From the NCBI GenBank assembly GCA_021292105.1, contig CM037857.1, positions 31,982,365-32,046,364 of the forward strand: 64,000 nt of DNA, given 5' to 3'. The translations under genes and the position numbers were made by a program. Positions 53,429 through 62,774 of the stretch are shown here, in pieces; position 1 is the first letter of the stretch; each line of letters opens with the position of its first letter. The notes under the pieces are model-generated. The model was given only the letters and a program-made list of their open reading frames with translations. It ran no database searches and was not told the origin of the DNA. Source of the stretch: Anadara kagoshimensis (lineage: Eukaryota > Mollusca > Bivalvia > Arcoida > Arcidae).

Positions 53429-53457
53429 TGTAACATTCAGTTATCTATTCGTGTCAT
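53425..53457 (-). promoter_or_regulatory. two possible upstream mini-ORFs in the exchanger leader
   Basis: If the transcript starts further upstream, ATG at 53457 opens a 6-codon frame ending TGA at 53437, and ATG at 53436 opens a 3-codon frame whose TGA overlaps the main start (ATGA). Both would slow initiation at the main ATG. Whether this sequence is in the mRNA is unknown. Confidence 0.35.
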
Positions 53458-53459
53458 CA

Positions 53460-53795
53460 GCGGCTTCTCTATATCAAAACACTAAGCCGTTTATCACATC
53501 TGGTTCTCCTACTTGAACAGGATTTCCAACATTTGTTTTGATGGACGAGTTCATTTTTGCACAGTGGCGTCAAGATAAATGACACGAATTTATTGTCAAT
53601 AAATTACCATATTATATCTGTAATATGTTTTTATTCATTCTAAAAATTCAAAAAATATACATCTTTCACTTGGTTTGAGATAAATAATGATTTTCAAAAT
53701 CCTTTATCATGAAATAGAGTCCTGTTTGCCCTATTTTAAATATTGAACTCATCACACACAACACGCCATCTAACGACGGAAAACAAGCACCTTGT
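53460..53795. other. region upstream of the exchanger, promoter not identified
   Basis: No TATA box or other core element could be called. CG dinucleotides are slightly more frequent around 53460-53580 than in the introns. Confidence 0.3.
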
Positions 53796-53800
53796 CAATA

Positions 53801-53860
53801 TCCAAAGAAAGATAACTGGTATAAATTGATTTCATTTGTTATCAGAGTTATCTTTCTTTG
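53801..53860. repeat. hairpin with CAAAGAAAGATAACT arms
   Basis: CAAAGAAAGATAACT at 53800 and its complement AGTTATCTTTCTTTG at 53845 enclose ~30 bp. Perfect arms. Confidence 0.75.
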
Positions 53861-53965
53861 ATCGACCATTACAGGTGCAGTGTGCTCAAAAAGTAGCATT
53901 AAAGATTGGCGACATGTCGTTAAGAAGATGGAGCACCCGAAAAAGGATTTTGTTTGTAAAAAAGA

Positions 53966-53996
<31 letters not shown>

Positions 53997-54029
53997 ACTG
54001 TCACTGAAATAGAAATGGTCCGAGCCTCC

Positions 54030-54230
54030 TGAAATATTTGTTAAACTTACAGTATAAATGGTGGATTTTTATAATCGGCCAAACAAAACAAACCGTGATA
54101 CGAATCCATGTCCAAACCTAAATCCCAAAGAAAATAAAAACTTTGAAGCCGGTACATTAGATTTAAACACGCGAACTTCCACCAGGGAAGTGAGACCAGG
54201 TGCCCCGGAAGAACGGTAGTGACCTTCCTA
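54030..54230 (-). repeat. dispersed repeat D copy, reverse
   Basis: In complement: 'GGGGCACCTGGTCTCACTTC CCTGGTGGAAGTTCGCGTG' ... 'GGGATTTAGGTTTGGACATG GATTCGTATCACGG'. Confidence 0.72.
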
Positions 54231-54458
54231 AGTAATTAAGCTACCTACAACCAACGTGGAATTTTTTTAGAATAATTATTTATCTATTGGGGACAGGCTC
54301 TTTTCACTATTAGAAAGTTTGTGGAACGAAATTCCTTAAACTCGGACAGCCTTGATATTACATAAGTGATACGTAATTTACGTTATGATAATGGGACTAT
54401 ACTGAGACTGCAGATTAGCCCATCACTAACCAAATTTAAACATATTTTGCAAGATTTA

Positions 54459-54845
54459 GGTTGGTTGGTTGGTTGAATGTTGCTTAACGTCGCATCAGCA
54501 ATTTTTCAGCTATTCGCGACGAGAACTATTTAATTAATCTCTATGGATTAATCTATGAACAATTTTGTGTATGCATGTGAAGTGCGAGTGTGTTGTATGG
54601 TCTGTCTTGTACTAGCGCGCACTCAGGGCGACTTTACCGTGCTAGCTCACAGAGTCAGTACACCGCAGACAAGCGTACCACTCCCCCAGTCCATTATACT
54701 GATACCAGGTGAATCAGTAAAGGCCAACGGCAAGGAAAATTCACTTTCCCACATGTGGTCCGAGCGGGACTCGAACTCACAGCGGTGAGAGACCCTGGAT
54801 TTGAAGACTGACGTCTTATCCATTAGGCCACCGCGCCCTCATTTT
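54459..54845 (-). mobile_element. SINE family A, full copy with 14-bp target duplication
   Basis: In complement: tRNA-like head GAGGGCGCGGTGGCCTAATG GATAAGACG (A-box) and GTGAGTTCGAGTCCCGCTCG (B-box), a body, then the 3' domain with CGTCGCGAATAGCTGAAAAA TTGCTGATGCGACGTTAAGC and an (AACC)n tail. TTTTGCAAGATTTA stands on both sides (54445-54458 and 54846-54859). The 3' domain recalls the deeply conserved domains of molluscan SINEs (V-SINE/RUDI or Nin-DC type; naming is from memory). Confidence 0.9.
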
Positions 54846-54859
54846 TTTTGCAAGATTTA

Positions 54860-55840
54860 AAGTAAATGTAAAAATAAACAAATTCTAAAGGCAATTCTGA
54901 TTAAGTTTAGTAATAAGATCATGTATATGATTTGTGCCCGACTTTTGGGGTTTTTGCTTGGCGGGTTTCTCGTTTCTGTAGTAAGGTATGAATGGGTCGC
55001 TAGCCCATTGCCAAACCCTCCTCCTTTCTGAACGGCGGGCTCAGGAGAGCGGCTAGTTCGAAATTTTAAGGAGGTGAAAATGATTTCTTTAAGACGAAGT
55101 AAATTCATAGAAAGATGAAACTACAAGGACAAAACAACATTTTTTTTTTAATTTACCGGCTTGTGTTACTTTGTCTTATTCGTTACTACCGTATCGCCGT
55201 TTCGCCTTTATATTCTCGACTTTAAGTACTGGTAGCAATATCATTCACTATATTATCATACAAAAGAAAATTTTCGTTTTTGTATGGCGGATTTACTAGC
55301 TGCAAAGACGCAATTTCAAAGGCATGTAGATTTTTTACGATATAAGTTCAGAATACTGCACATATGCATGACATCAACAAAACTAGAAATTAATAAACAC
55401 ATATTGAACCCACTGACACTGTCTTAACTTTCGGACTTCTTATCCAGCGCGTTTTGGTTCAACTACTTTCTCATACACGTACATCAATTCACCCGATTTA
55501 AAAATCAGTGGTACCTACTGCTCCCATTTAAAATTAAATAAAACCACAAAATTTACGAATAGGTGTAATTTTAAAAGACTTCAGATACAGTACAGACATG
55601 TCGATCCATCAAAATGAGTCGAAGATTGGATGCCGAGTGACCGAGAGATTCGGGTAGGGAGTAACCGAAAAACTACATAGACTCAGAGATGGATAATAAC
55701 AGCCGCGATATACTAGTAGCTAATTCGATAAGCTACCCATTAGGTTTTAATTATTTAGATTAGTGTTAATCTTTCGACAGACATGTGCCGTATTTAGCGA
55801 CCGACCTTGCAGATATTTCCTATAGATTGAATAGCTGAAT
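54860..55840. other. intergenic sequence with no recognised content
   Basis: AT-rich. A short 'CGAGATTCGGGTAG...AGCTAATTCG' patch (55620-55790) may be a repeat also seen near 58680 and 61760. No gene seen. Confidence 0.4.
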
Positions 55841-55848
55841 TTTGAACA

Positions 55849-56740
55849 AAGTAGTCAGTGATATCAGTGCGAATTGCCTCCTAGTCGGTGATACCAGTGT
55901 GAATTGCCTCCCGTAACGCGTAAAGTAGTCAGTGATATCAGTGCGAATTGCCTCCTAGTCGGTGATACCAGTGTGAATTGCCTCCCGTAACGCGTAAAGT
56001 AGTCAGTGATATTAGTGCGAATTGCCTCCTAGTCGGTGATACCAGTGTGAATTGCCTCCCGTAACGCGCAAAGTAGTCAGTGATATTAGTGCGAATTGCC
56101 TCCTAGTCGGTGATACCAGTGTGAATTGCCTCCCGTAACGCGTAAAGTAGTCAGTGATATTAGTGCGAATTGCCTCCTAGTCGGTGATACCAGTGTGAAT
56201 TGCCTCCCGTAACGCGTAAAGTAGTCAGTGATATTAGTGCGAATTGCCTCCTAGTCGTGATATCAGTATGAATTGCCTCCTAGTCGGTGATACCAGTGTG
56301 AATTGCCTCCCGTAACGCGCAAAGTAGTCAGTGATATTAGTGCGAATTGCCTCCTAGTCGTGATACCAGTGTGAATTGCCTCCCGTAACGCGCAAAGTAG
56401 TCAGTGATATTAGTGCGAATTGCCTCCTAGTCGGTGATACCAGTGTGAATTGCCTCCCGTAACGCGCAAAGTAGTCAGTGATATTAGTGCGAATTGCCTC
56501 CTAGTCGGTGATACCAGTGTGAATTGCCTCCCGTAACGCGCAAAGTAGTCAGTGATATCAGTGCGAATTGCCTCCTAGTCGGTGATATCAGTGTGAATTG
56601 CCTCCCGTAACGCGTAAAGTAGTCAGTGATATCAGTGCGAATTGCCTCCTAGTCGGTGATACCAGTGTGAATTGCCTCCCGTAACGCGTAAAGTAGTCAG
56701 TGATATTAGTGCGAATTGCCTCCCGTAACGCGTAAAACTG
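55849..56740. repeat. 74-bp satellite made of two half-units, about 12 copies
   Basis: Unit GTAGTCAGTGATATTAGTGC GAATTGCCTCCTAGTCGGTG ATACCAGTGTGAATTGCCTC CCGTAACGCGTAAA. The two halves (GTCAGTGATAT.AGTGCGAATTGCCTCC / GTCGGTGATACCAGTGTGAATTGCCTCC) are diverged copies of a ~30-bp ancestor. CG-rich compared with the surroundings (CGCG, GTCGGTG). Confidence 0.96.
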
Positions 56741-56804
56741 CATGCCTGTACATGTATTATGTTTGGCTTGATGTTTTTGGATCTTTTTCAAACCAGCAGA
56801 CTTG

Positions 56805-57137
56805 ATTGATTGAATGGGGTTTTACGTTTCAGTCAAGAATATTTCACTTATTTCGAGACATCACCAGGCAGTTATCGTTGAAGTGACAGAAAGTTTTTCC
56901 TTTGCAGTGGGTTCAGAAATGATTGTACAGGGGGGTTATCACGCATGCCATGACATGGGGGTAGGTTTTTAAGTTCTCTTCTGAAGGACCTCGTGTCTTT
57001 CATTTCTAAATGCCAATGCTTGGCTAAAGAAAAGCCACTACCTATTTTCAAGCCTAGGTTAGACCCGACCGGAGATCGAACCCACCAGCTCTCACATACA
57101 GATCGGGTACTCTATCAACTGATCTACCGTAGTGGTC
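56805..57137 (-). mobile_element. SINE family B, full copy
   Basis: Plus strand: 'TTGATTGATTGAATGGGGTT TTACG', 'AGACATCACCAGGCAGTTAT', 'AAAGCCACTACCTATTTTCA', reversed B-box 'GGAGATCGAACCCACCAGCT' and A-box 'TCTATCAACTGATCTACCGT'. No clear target duplication. Confidence 0.82.
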
Positions 57138-57239
57138 GAATGAGAAGATAGTTGTCTAATATACATTTATAAACTATAGTGGTGGTAACATTATGTATCG
57201 TGTATTATCTGCACAAGACTTTACATCCTAGTAAATGGA

Positions 57240-57593
57240 TTGGTTGGTTGGTTGGTTGAATGTTGCTTAACGTCGCATCAGCAATTTTTCAGCTATTCGC
57301 GACGAGAACTATTTAATTAATGGATTAATCTATGAACAATTTTTGTGTATGTATGTGAAGTGCGAGTGTGTTGTATGGTCTGCCTCGTACTAGCGCGCAC
57401 TCAGGGCGACTTTACCGTGCTAGCTCAGAGTCAGTACGCCGGTCCATTATACTGATACCAGGTGAATCAGTAAAGGCCAACAGCAAGGAAAATTCACTTT
57501 CCCACATGTGGTCCGAGCGGGACTCGAACTCACAGCGGTGAGAGGCCCTGGATTTGAAGACTGACGTCTTATCCATTAGGCCACCGCGCCCTC
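57240..57593 (-). mobile_element. SINE family A, full copy with 14-bp target duplication
   Basis: Same structure and high similarity to 54459-54845, with a ~25-bp internal deletion. Flanked by TCCTAGTAAATGGA (57226) and TCCTAGTAATTGGA (57594), one mismatch. The longer (GGTT)n tail is at the left. Confidence 0.9.
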
Positions 57594-57690
57594 TCCTAGT
57601 AATTGGACGTATCATAATGAAGTAACATGTATCCAAAACCAACATACATGTCACGACATTTTGTACATTAGTTGCTATCGGTGGATAATA

Positions 57691-58076
57691 TTAAGGGTCA
57701 TTTAAGTAGGAAAATTCAAGTGAAAACCATTTGGTTGAAAAGCGTGAAAGAAGGGTATAATTATGAAATTACCTACACAAGTATATCTTTAACAAACTCT
57801 GGCCCCTTTGCACTGCTCTAAGACGTTGACCATCTTATCATATCTTTTCATTTTTTAAAATTAATTCGTTATACAAGGTGCGAGCTTTTCCCCAAACACG
57901 TGTTTTTGCACAATTTTCTTTAAAAAATGCAACAAATATTTTATAAACTCTTAAATCATCAATTCCTATTTTATTTTTATTTATAAATCTTCACACTTTT
58001 GTAGGTAATTTCATAATTATACCCATCTTTTACGCTTTTCATTTCACTTGAATTTTCCTACTTAGATGACCCTTAA
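57691..58076. mobile_element. MITE with TTAA target site and ~75-bp inverted repeats
   Basis: TTAA at 57691-57694 and 58073-58076. The element starts GGGTCATTTAAGTAGGAAAA TTCAAGTGAAA and ends with the complement (TTTCACTTGAATTTTCCTAC TTAGATGACCC). 'GGGTATAATTATGAAATTAC CTACA' continues the arm. TTAA duplication points to the piggyBac superfamily (inference). Confidence 0.85.
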
Positions 58077-58080
58077 ACAA

Positions 58081-58082
58081 AG

Positions 58083-58120
<38 letters not shown>
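58081..58120. repeat. (GT)n microsatellite
   Basis: About 17 GT repeats. Confidence 0.95.
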
Positions 58121-58124
<4 letters not shown>

Positions 58125-58129
58125 GGTAC

Positions 58130-58540
58130 ATGTAAGTTAATATATGAGGCGCATCATTTAAAACATCAATAATAAAATACATTCAAAAATTGTATATTAT
58201 TGTCATTGAACGTATTTTATGATTTTTAAATGGTATCTGACATTACTATAATTTATAAATTGGTTGCTAAAATTGAACACGATAATTAATTGCACCCACC
58301 CCCTTGAATCCACCACCAATGTACACTGACATTAAACTAAAGTGAAAAGGTTTATATATTAGTGGTAATTTCAAATAGGTTTTTTTTTACAAAATAATCA
58401 TACGGGGTGATAACTAAACATAAACATACCGGTCCAAGTTAAAGTCACATTGCCAAAGCCAAAGAACACTGACAAATTAAGTTAAACATGTGACTTTCCA
58501 CCATCGAAATGAAAAGTTCATTTGTTGTGTTATAGAATGC
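58130..58540. other. intergenic sequence with no recognised content
   Basis: AT-rich, nothing recognised. Confidence 0.45.
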
Positions 58541-58544
58541 ACCG

Positions 58545-58645
58545 GATGGTAGCTCAATTGGTAGAGTAATCGCATGTGGGAGGTTATGGGTTCGAACTCG
58601 ACCAAGACTTGAAAAAGGTAGTGACTGTTCTTTCGCACTCAGAAT
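58545..58645 (+). repeat. SINE family B head only
   Basis: 'GGATGGTAGCTCAATTGGTA GAGTAATCGCATGTGGGAGG TTATGGGTTCGAACTCGACC' then 'GTAGTGACTGTTCTTTCG'. Looks tRNA-like, but the lead-out into SINE B body shows it is not a tRNA gene. Confidence 0.75.
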
Positions 58646-58649
58646 TTAA

Positions 58650-60255
58650 TGAGAGATAGACAGCGGTTGTCGAGATATAGCTACATGTAGCTAAGGGCCG
58701 CGATGAGCTGCCGATTCGGTACCGATTCGTTAGAGCTTAAAAATGTTAAACTTTCGACATGTCTGGTGTTGTATTATGGACTCAGGTACACGAGCAAGAG
58801 TTATCTCTCTTTGTAACTTATGAATATGTACAATGTAAAGCTCCAGAATTATCTTTATGCAAACCCCAAAGTACGTCTATGACGTATGCATTGTCACGTT
58901 GACGTTATTCAGTATTAAAATGTTTACCAACATGAACTGTTAAGAACAGACGTGTTGTCGCCATGTAAAATACCCGGACCACGTGGAAACATTACATCTG
59001 GTACTGTATTCGTAACTCAGTCGGCTAACTTCAACTCATTTCGTTAGGTCGATGATGCACTTTCAACAGGTCTACTGTATTTTCTGTAAACAAATAACAA
59101 ACGAGAAACTTCTTTCCTTGACATTCCCTTTGGTTTTAACTGGTACGTGGTAGAGTTAAAAATGTGTACCTACACTAGTTTTGACAGGAATAACACGATC
59201 TAGATCGTGCTGCTCAATATGCAACGAACAGACCGCTGATAACATGTTAATATTCATGTTACAACTATTTTTGACTGACGTTTCAGCAGACTATCAAACT
59301 ATTATTTGTATAAATTAATAAATTATTGATCAACATGTCAAGTAAAGATGATATAGACTAAAATAAGTCCGTAATGATATCTATAACTTTTTTAAATTAT
59401 TTTGCAATTTTCTTTTTTATTTGGATTTACAACACACGTAAAATTTATTTGTTTAACATGTTCTCTTTTTGTATCATGCATCGTTATTGAAAATGTAATC
59501 ATGAATTGTTGAGGAAAGTGGTAAATTTGACATTCCATAAGAGACCCTTTGAACAATGCAATCATAATGCAGAAAGCAGGTTTTGAATGCAATAAATATA
59601 ATATTTTATTATTTTTTATATATATACAATTTCTCCAGAATCATTAGCGTGATTACACTTGTGTAACCCAATGTTGGTGTTTTAAAAATATAACAAAAAG
59701 TGAAAATCTGGAATTTTATATTGCATTGGCAATTAGGGGCCCTTTTTGCAATAAGAGTAAAATGCCTGTTGCAGGATCCTCTATATTGTGAATATTCATG
59801 ATTTCATAATCTTTAAAAAATGATTAAATTTTTTGTATGTCCTGCACGTGGAGAAATAAAATATTGTTTAAATTATAAGTAATGAAACCTTTCCACCTTT
59901 TATTTTAGTATATCACGATATTTTTAATTTATTGTTATTGTTTTTGTGGTCAATGGTATAACTGTACGTGGTGTTATTTTTATTGCTGTATTGAAGAAAA
60001 ACAAAACACGATTTGCACACTGAATAATTTAATTGAGGCTTTTTTTCAAATAAAACCAAAATAAAACTAGAATTGTAATTGTGAGAAGCACCATGACGAA
60101 AGCCTTCCACCACCCACCCAACCCTTCTTATAAACATCAGAAGTAGGTAGCACATCTCGGAAACCAATAACACATGACGGGTCATATGCAAATGGAAGGT
60201 TTCTGTTCGAAGGTATGGAATACAAGCCTTACACAATAATACACTATTTTGAACA
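58650..60255. other. intergenic sequence with no recognised content
   Basis: No gene, repeat array or RNA recognised. AT-rich, with CG-richer patches around 58690-59060. Confidence 0.45.
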
Positions 60256-60261
60256 TCCTTA

Positions 60262-60352
60262 ATGCACTACAGGTGCTTGATACGGTAAAACATCCTATTG
60301 AGATATAGGATAGATACATAGGATAATTTTTTGACCGTATCAAGCGCCTGTG
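60262..60352. mobile_element. short foldback element (TGCTTGATACGGT arms)
   Basis: 'CAGGTGCTTGATACGGTAAA ACATCCTAT' is followed, after ~20 bp, by its near-complement 'ATAGGATAATTTTTTGACCG TATCAAGCGCCTG'. Confidence 0.7.
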
Positions 60353-60401
60353 CCTAATGTGTAAAATATAAAGACACTGCATGTGATCAATATCTAAATG
60401 C

Positions 60402-60590
60402 AGTTTGCCAGCGTACCACGTGACCAATACCCCTTAACGTTTGTGCGGAACGTTTTTGAAAACGGTTACGTCGGCATTACTCGGAGTAACGTCATTTTTA
60501 CGGGGAAACTGATTCTATTCCATTATGAATGGAAATAGTTGTGTCGCAGAAACACTATTGGGTATCACGCGGTACACTTGCGAACCCCAT
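60402..60590. mobile_element. MITE family M6 copy
   Basis: 'GTTTGCCAGCGTACCACGTG ACCAATACCCCTTAACGTTT GTGCGGAAC' to 'GGGTATCACGCGGTACACTT GCGAACCCC'. Matches 38224-38421. It lies ~230 bp downstream of the DCXR-like stop. Confidence 0.78.
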
Positions 60591-60820
60591 TAATCGATCA
60601 AATATCTTTCGGCACAGTAGTAGTCGAGTCCGGGTATCCACAATCAATGTTTACAATGGCTTTGTTAATTAACTAATGGCATAGTCGATTCGGTATTCCA
60701 CAGTCAGGTTTTGTCGATTCGGTATTCCAAAGTCAAGTTTTGTTTAATAACTAAACTCCTAGTTTATATAAACAACTGATTATCTCCTATATGGTATTAT
60801 AAGATTGTTTTTTGGTTTTT

Positions 60821-61591
60821 TTAAGCAACCAAATATCCACTATCAACGGGTAAAATGGTTCCAGTAATCATTGAGGCTTTGTCACTCAATAGAAACATAG
60901 TGGCGTTAACAACATCATCCATTTCTGTAAATGCTCCTAAAGGATGGCGGTTTAAAGATTCTTTAATTTTTTCTTGAACTTCAGGAAGTATTTTCATTTG
61001 TGCGAAGGTTTCGGTTACTGTTTCTGTATTAACGACTGTTGGAGAAATCGTATTTACTCGGATTTTATGAGGACCTAGCTCAAGGGCCATAACTTTGGTC
61101 ATCATGTCCATCCCGGCTTTACTGACGTTATAGGTAGCCATGCCTTTGAATGGCCGGAGTCCAGCAATACTGGACATATTGATAATTGCACCACCACATG
61201 AGCGCTTAATCATATCACGAGCAACTATTTGCGATATATTGAAAGCCGCTTTAAGGTTCACATCTATACTTATGTCCAGCGACTCCTTCGTGACGTCAAC
61301 AAAAGCGGGCATAGCACGGGCTTGGTCTAAAGCTGCAGCATTGTTTACTAGTAGATCTATACTTCCTACCTTCTCCACGGCTTGCCTGGTAGCCTCCCAG
61401 TCGGCTAGATCAACAGCTATGATATTTACAGTAGGAAATTCTGATTTAAGTTTATCCAAATTAGCTTGAGATTTTGCCACAGCAAACACCTCGGCACCAG
61501 CACCAATTAAAGCTTTAACAAGAGCTTTCCCTATCCCTCTACTTCCACCTGTAACAAGTGCCCGCTTTCCTTTAAAATCGTAGGCTGCCAT
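60821..61591 (-). CDS. DCXR: L-xylulose / dicarbonyl reductase-like short-chain dehydrogenase
   Basis: 256 codons, intact, no intron (vertebrate DCXR is 244 residues and multi-exon). Rossmann fold SDR: TGGSRGIG at 14-21, DLADWEA at 61-67, NNAA at 83-86, catalytic Ser141 (NMSS), Tyr154 and Lys158 (YNVSK), Asn112 (VNL). LTKVMALELGPHKIRVN-like stretch (TKVMALELGPHKIRVN at 165-180), NPTVV-like SPTVV and PLG.F.E...VVNA..FLLSD all follow human DCXR as recalled. It reduces L-xylulose to xylitol and alpha-dicarbonyls with NADPH; K40 in the nucleotide-specificity loop fits NADPH (inference). Start chosen at ATGGC after CAAG (A at -3, G at +4). Another SDR subfamily is less likely. Confidence 0.9.
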   Translation of the reverse strand: MAAYDFKGKRALVTGGSRGIGKALVKALIGAGAEVFAVAKSQANLDKLKSEFPTVNIIAVDLADWEATRQAVEKVGSIDLLVNNAAALDQARAMPAFVDVTKESLDISIDVNLKAAFNISQIVARDMIKRSCGGAIINMSSIAGLRPFKGMATYNVSKAGMDMMTKVMALELGPHKIRVNTISPTVVNTETVTETFAQMKILPEVQEKIKESLNRHPLGAFTEMDDVVNATMFLLSDKASMITGTILPVDSGYLVA

Positions 61592-61599
61592 CTTGTATA

Positions 61600-61935
61600 A
61601 ACGTTTAATTTTTGTATTGAAATAATAAAGTCAGTTACCTCCTGTTAAGATAGTCTAGGTAGTTCTATCTTTTACACCAACGGGGTCAATATTTAGAAAT
61701 ATTTAGTTAAGATAACGGGTTATTATATACCCAATGCACTGATGTTTGCTTAAAGTACAGGATTGTCGAAAGTTTAACTCTGATCTGATTAAAAGGAGTC
61801 AACTGCTGAGTAGCCGAGACATAGATAGCTACTGCATTTCCATAAATTGAGTGCACATGGTTTTTATTATTTATTTCTTTTGATTGAAAATGTTTCTAAA
61901 ATGAATTTGAAATGCATTGACCTAACCAAATTATA
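61600..61935. other. upstream region of the DCXR-like gene
   Basis: No clear promoter element. 'GAGTCAACTGCTGAGTAGCC GAGACATAGATAGCTACTG' (61797) is a repeat-like patch. Confidence 0.35.
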
Positions 61936-61938
61936 TTT

Positions 61939-62217
61939 TTAATTAAAAACATTATTGTTCAGTTCTCCTGTACAAAGAGACATTTTGCGAATTTTTTTGG
62001 AAATTTGATCACGTTTATACACCAATTGGACCTCATTCAAAGTTACATCAGGGCATTTAGGGTCAGATAGGTCAATGTTGTTCGGGTTTTTTCCAGGTGC
62101 GATCATCATGAATATTCCAATTATGACATAACATTTATAGTTGTTCCGAGTAAGAAGGTACAGAAGGGATAATTTTGATAATAATAAAATAAACACTACG
62201 ACAGCATGATTCTTCAT
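61939..62217 (-). CDS. doubtful 92-codon frame, membrane-anchored or secreted-like
   Basis: Starts MKNHAVVVFILLLSKLSLLY with a hydrophobic run to ~residue 20 and a second one near 28-40 (CYVIIGIFMMIA), then a hydrophilic tail (NPNNIDLSDPKCPDVTLNEV) ending ELNNNVFN. Two Cys in the tail. No family recognised. It could be a small secreted peptide, an exon, or chance between two repeats. ATG context ATATGAAGA is ordinary. Confidence 0.25.
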   Translation of the reverse strand: MKNHAVVVFILLLSKLSLLYLLTRNNYKCYVIIGIFMMIAPGKNPNNIDLSDPKCPDVTLNEVQLVYKRDQISKKIRKMSLCTGELNNNVFN

Positions 62218-62398
62218 ATCGCAATATATTTCGAATACACAGTATTCCTTATCAAGCTTACATTATAACTGACTTGAAATTACAAAATACAAGATATATG
62301 TATAGAACATTATTTACAAATTATACAATCTAATTACATAAAAGTGTCACCTGATTAAGTGAAAAACCAATTAGGGTTTAGCCTACACTGGCCTAAGG

Positions 62399-62760
62399 GT
62401 TATTGGAACACATTCAGTAAGAAAGTTGTCCCATCACCCGCTAATTGTTTATTTAGGGTAGGCCTTTCATCTTTGATATGTAAAGCCTCCAGGATCACCA
62501 AGTCAAAGTCTGAATTACCTTTATTCAGAGTTTTGAAACACTTGGTGATCCCGAACTCTTTACATCTCTTACAATTTTCCACATGATTGAATATGGCACT
62601 ACCGGTTTTATTATGTTCAGTAATGCGTCTCTGAAGGAATCTTTTAGTTTTACCTACATAGGTAACACTTGGATCCTCCAAGCATTGAAATTTATAAATC
62701 ACAGATGCCTTCAGGACGCTATTACTTTTGTACGAAAGCTTGTTAGTGCCATTTTGTAAA
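62399..62760 (-). mobile_element. Penelope-like element, C-terminal GIY-YIG fragment
   Basis: A minus-strand frame runs from about 62759 to the TAA at 62399: LQNGTNKLSYKSNSVLKAS, VIYKFQCLEDPSVTYVGKTK, RFLQRRITEHNK, then SAIFNHVENCKRC and ILEALHIKDERPTLNKQLAG. 'YKFQC...YVGKT.R.L..RI.EH' with the Cys-rich middle and 'E.L.I....P.LN' is the GIY-YIG endonuclease that ends Penelope-like retroelements. The reverse transcriptase is missing. The frame is cut at its 5' side, where the 21-bp satellite begins. Confidence 0.8.
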
Positions 62761-62774
62761 AAAGAAAAAAAAAA

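Noticed and set aside
54746-54840. tRNA gene on the minus strand
   Set aside because: It is the head of a SINE flanked by a target duplication.
58548-58608. tRNA gene
   Set aside because: A- and B-box like, but it continues into the SINE family B body and the cloverleaf is not complete.
61140-61469. 109-codon plus-strand gene
   Set aside because: Shadow frame opposite the DCXR-like coding sequence.
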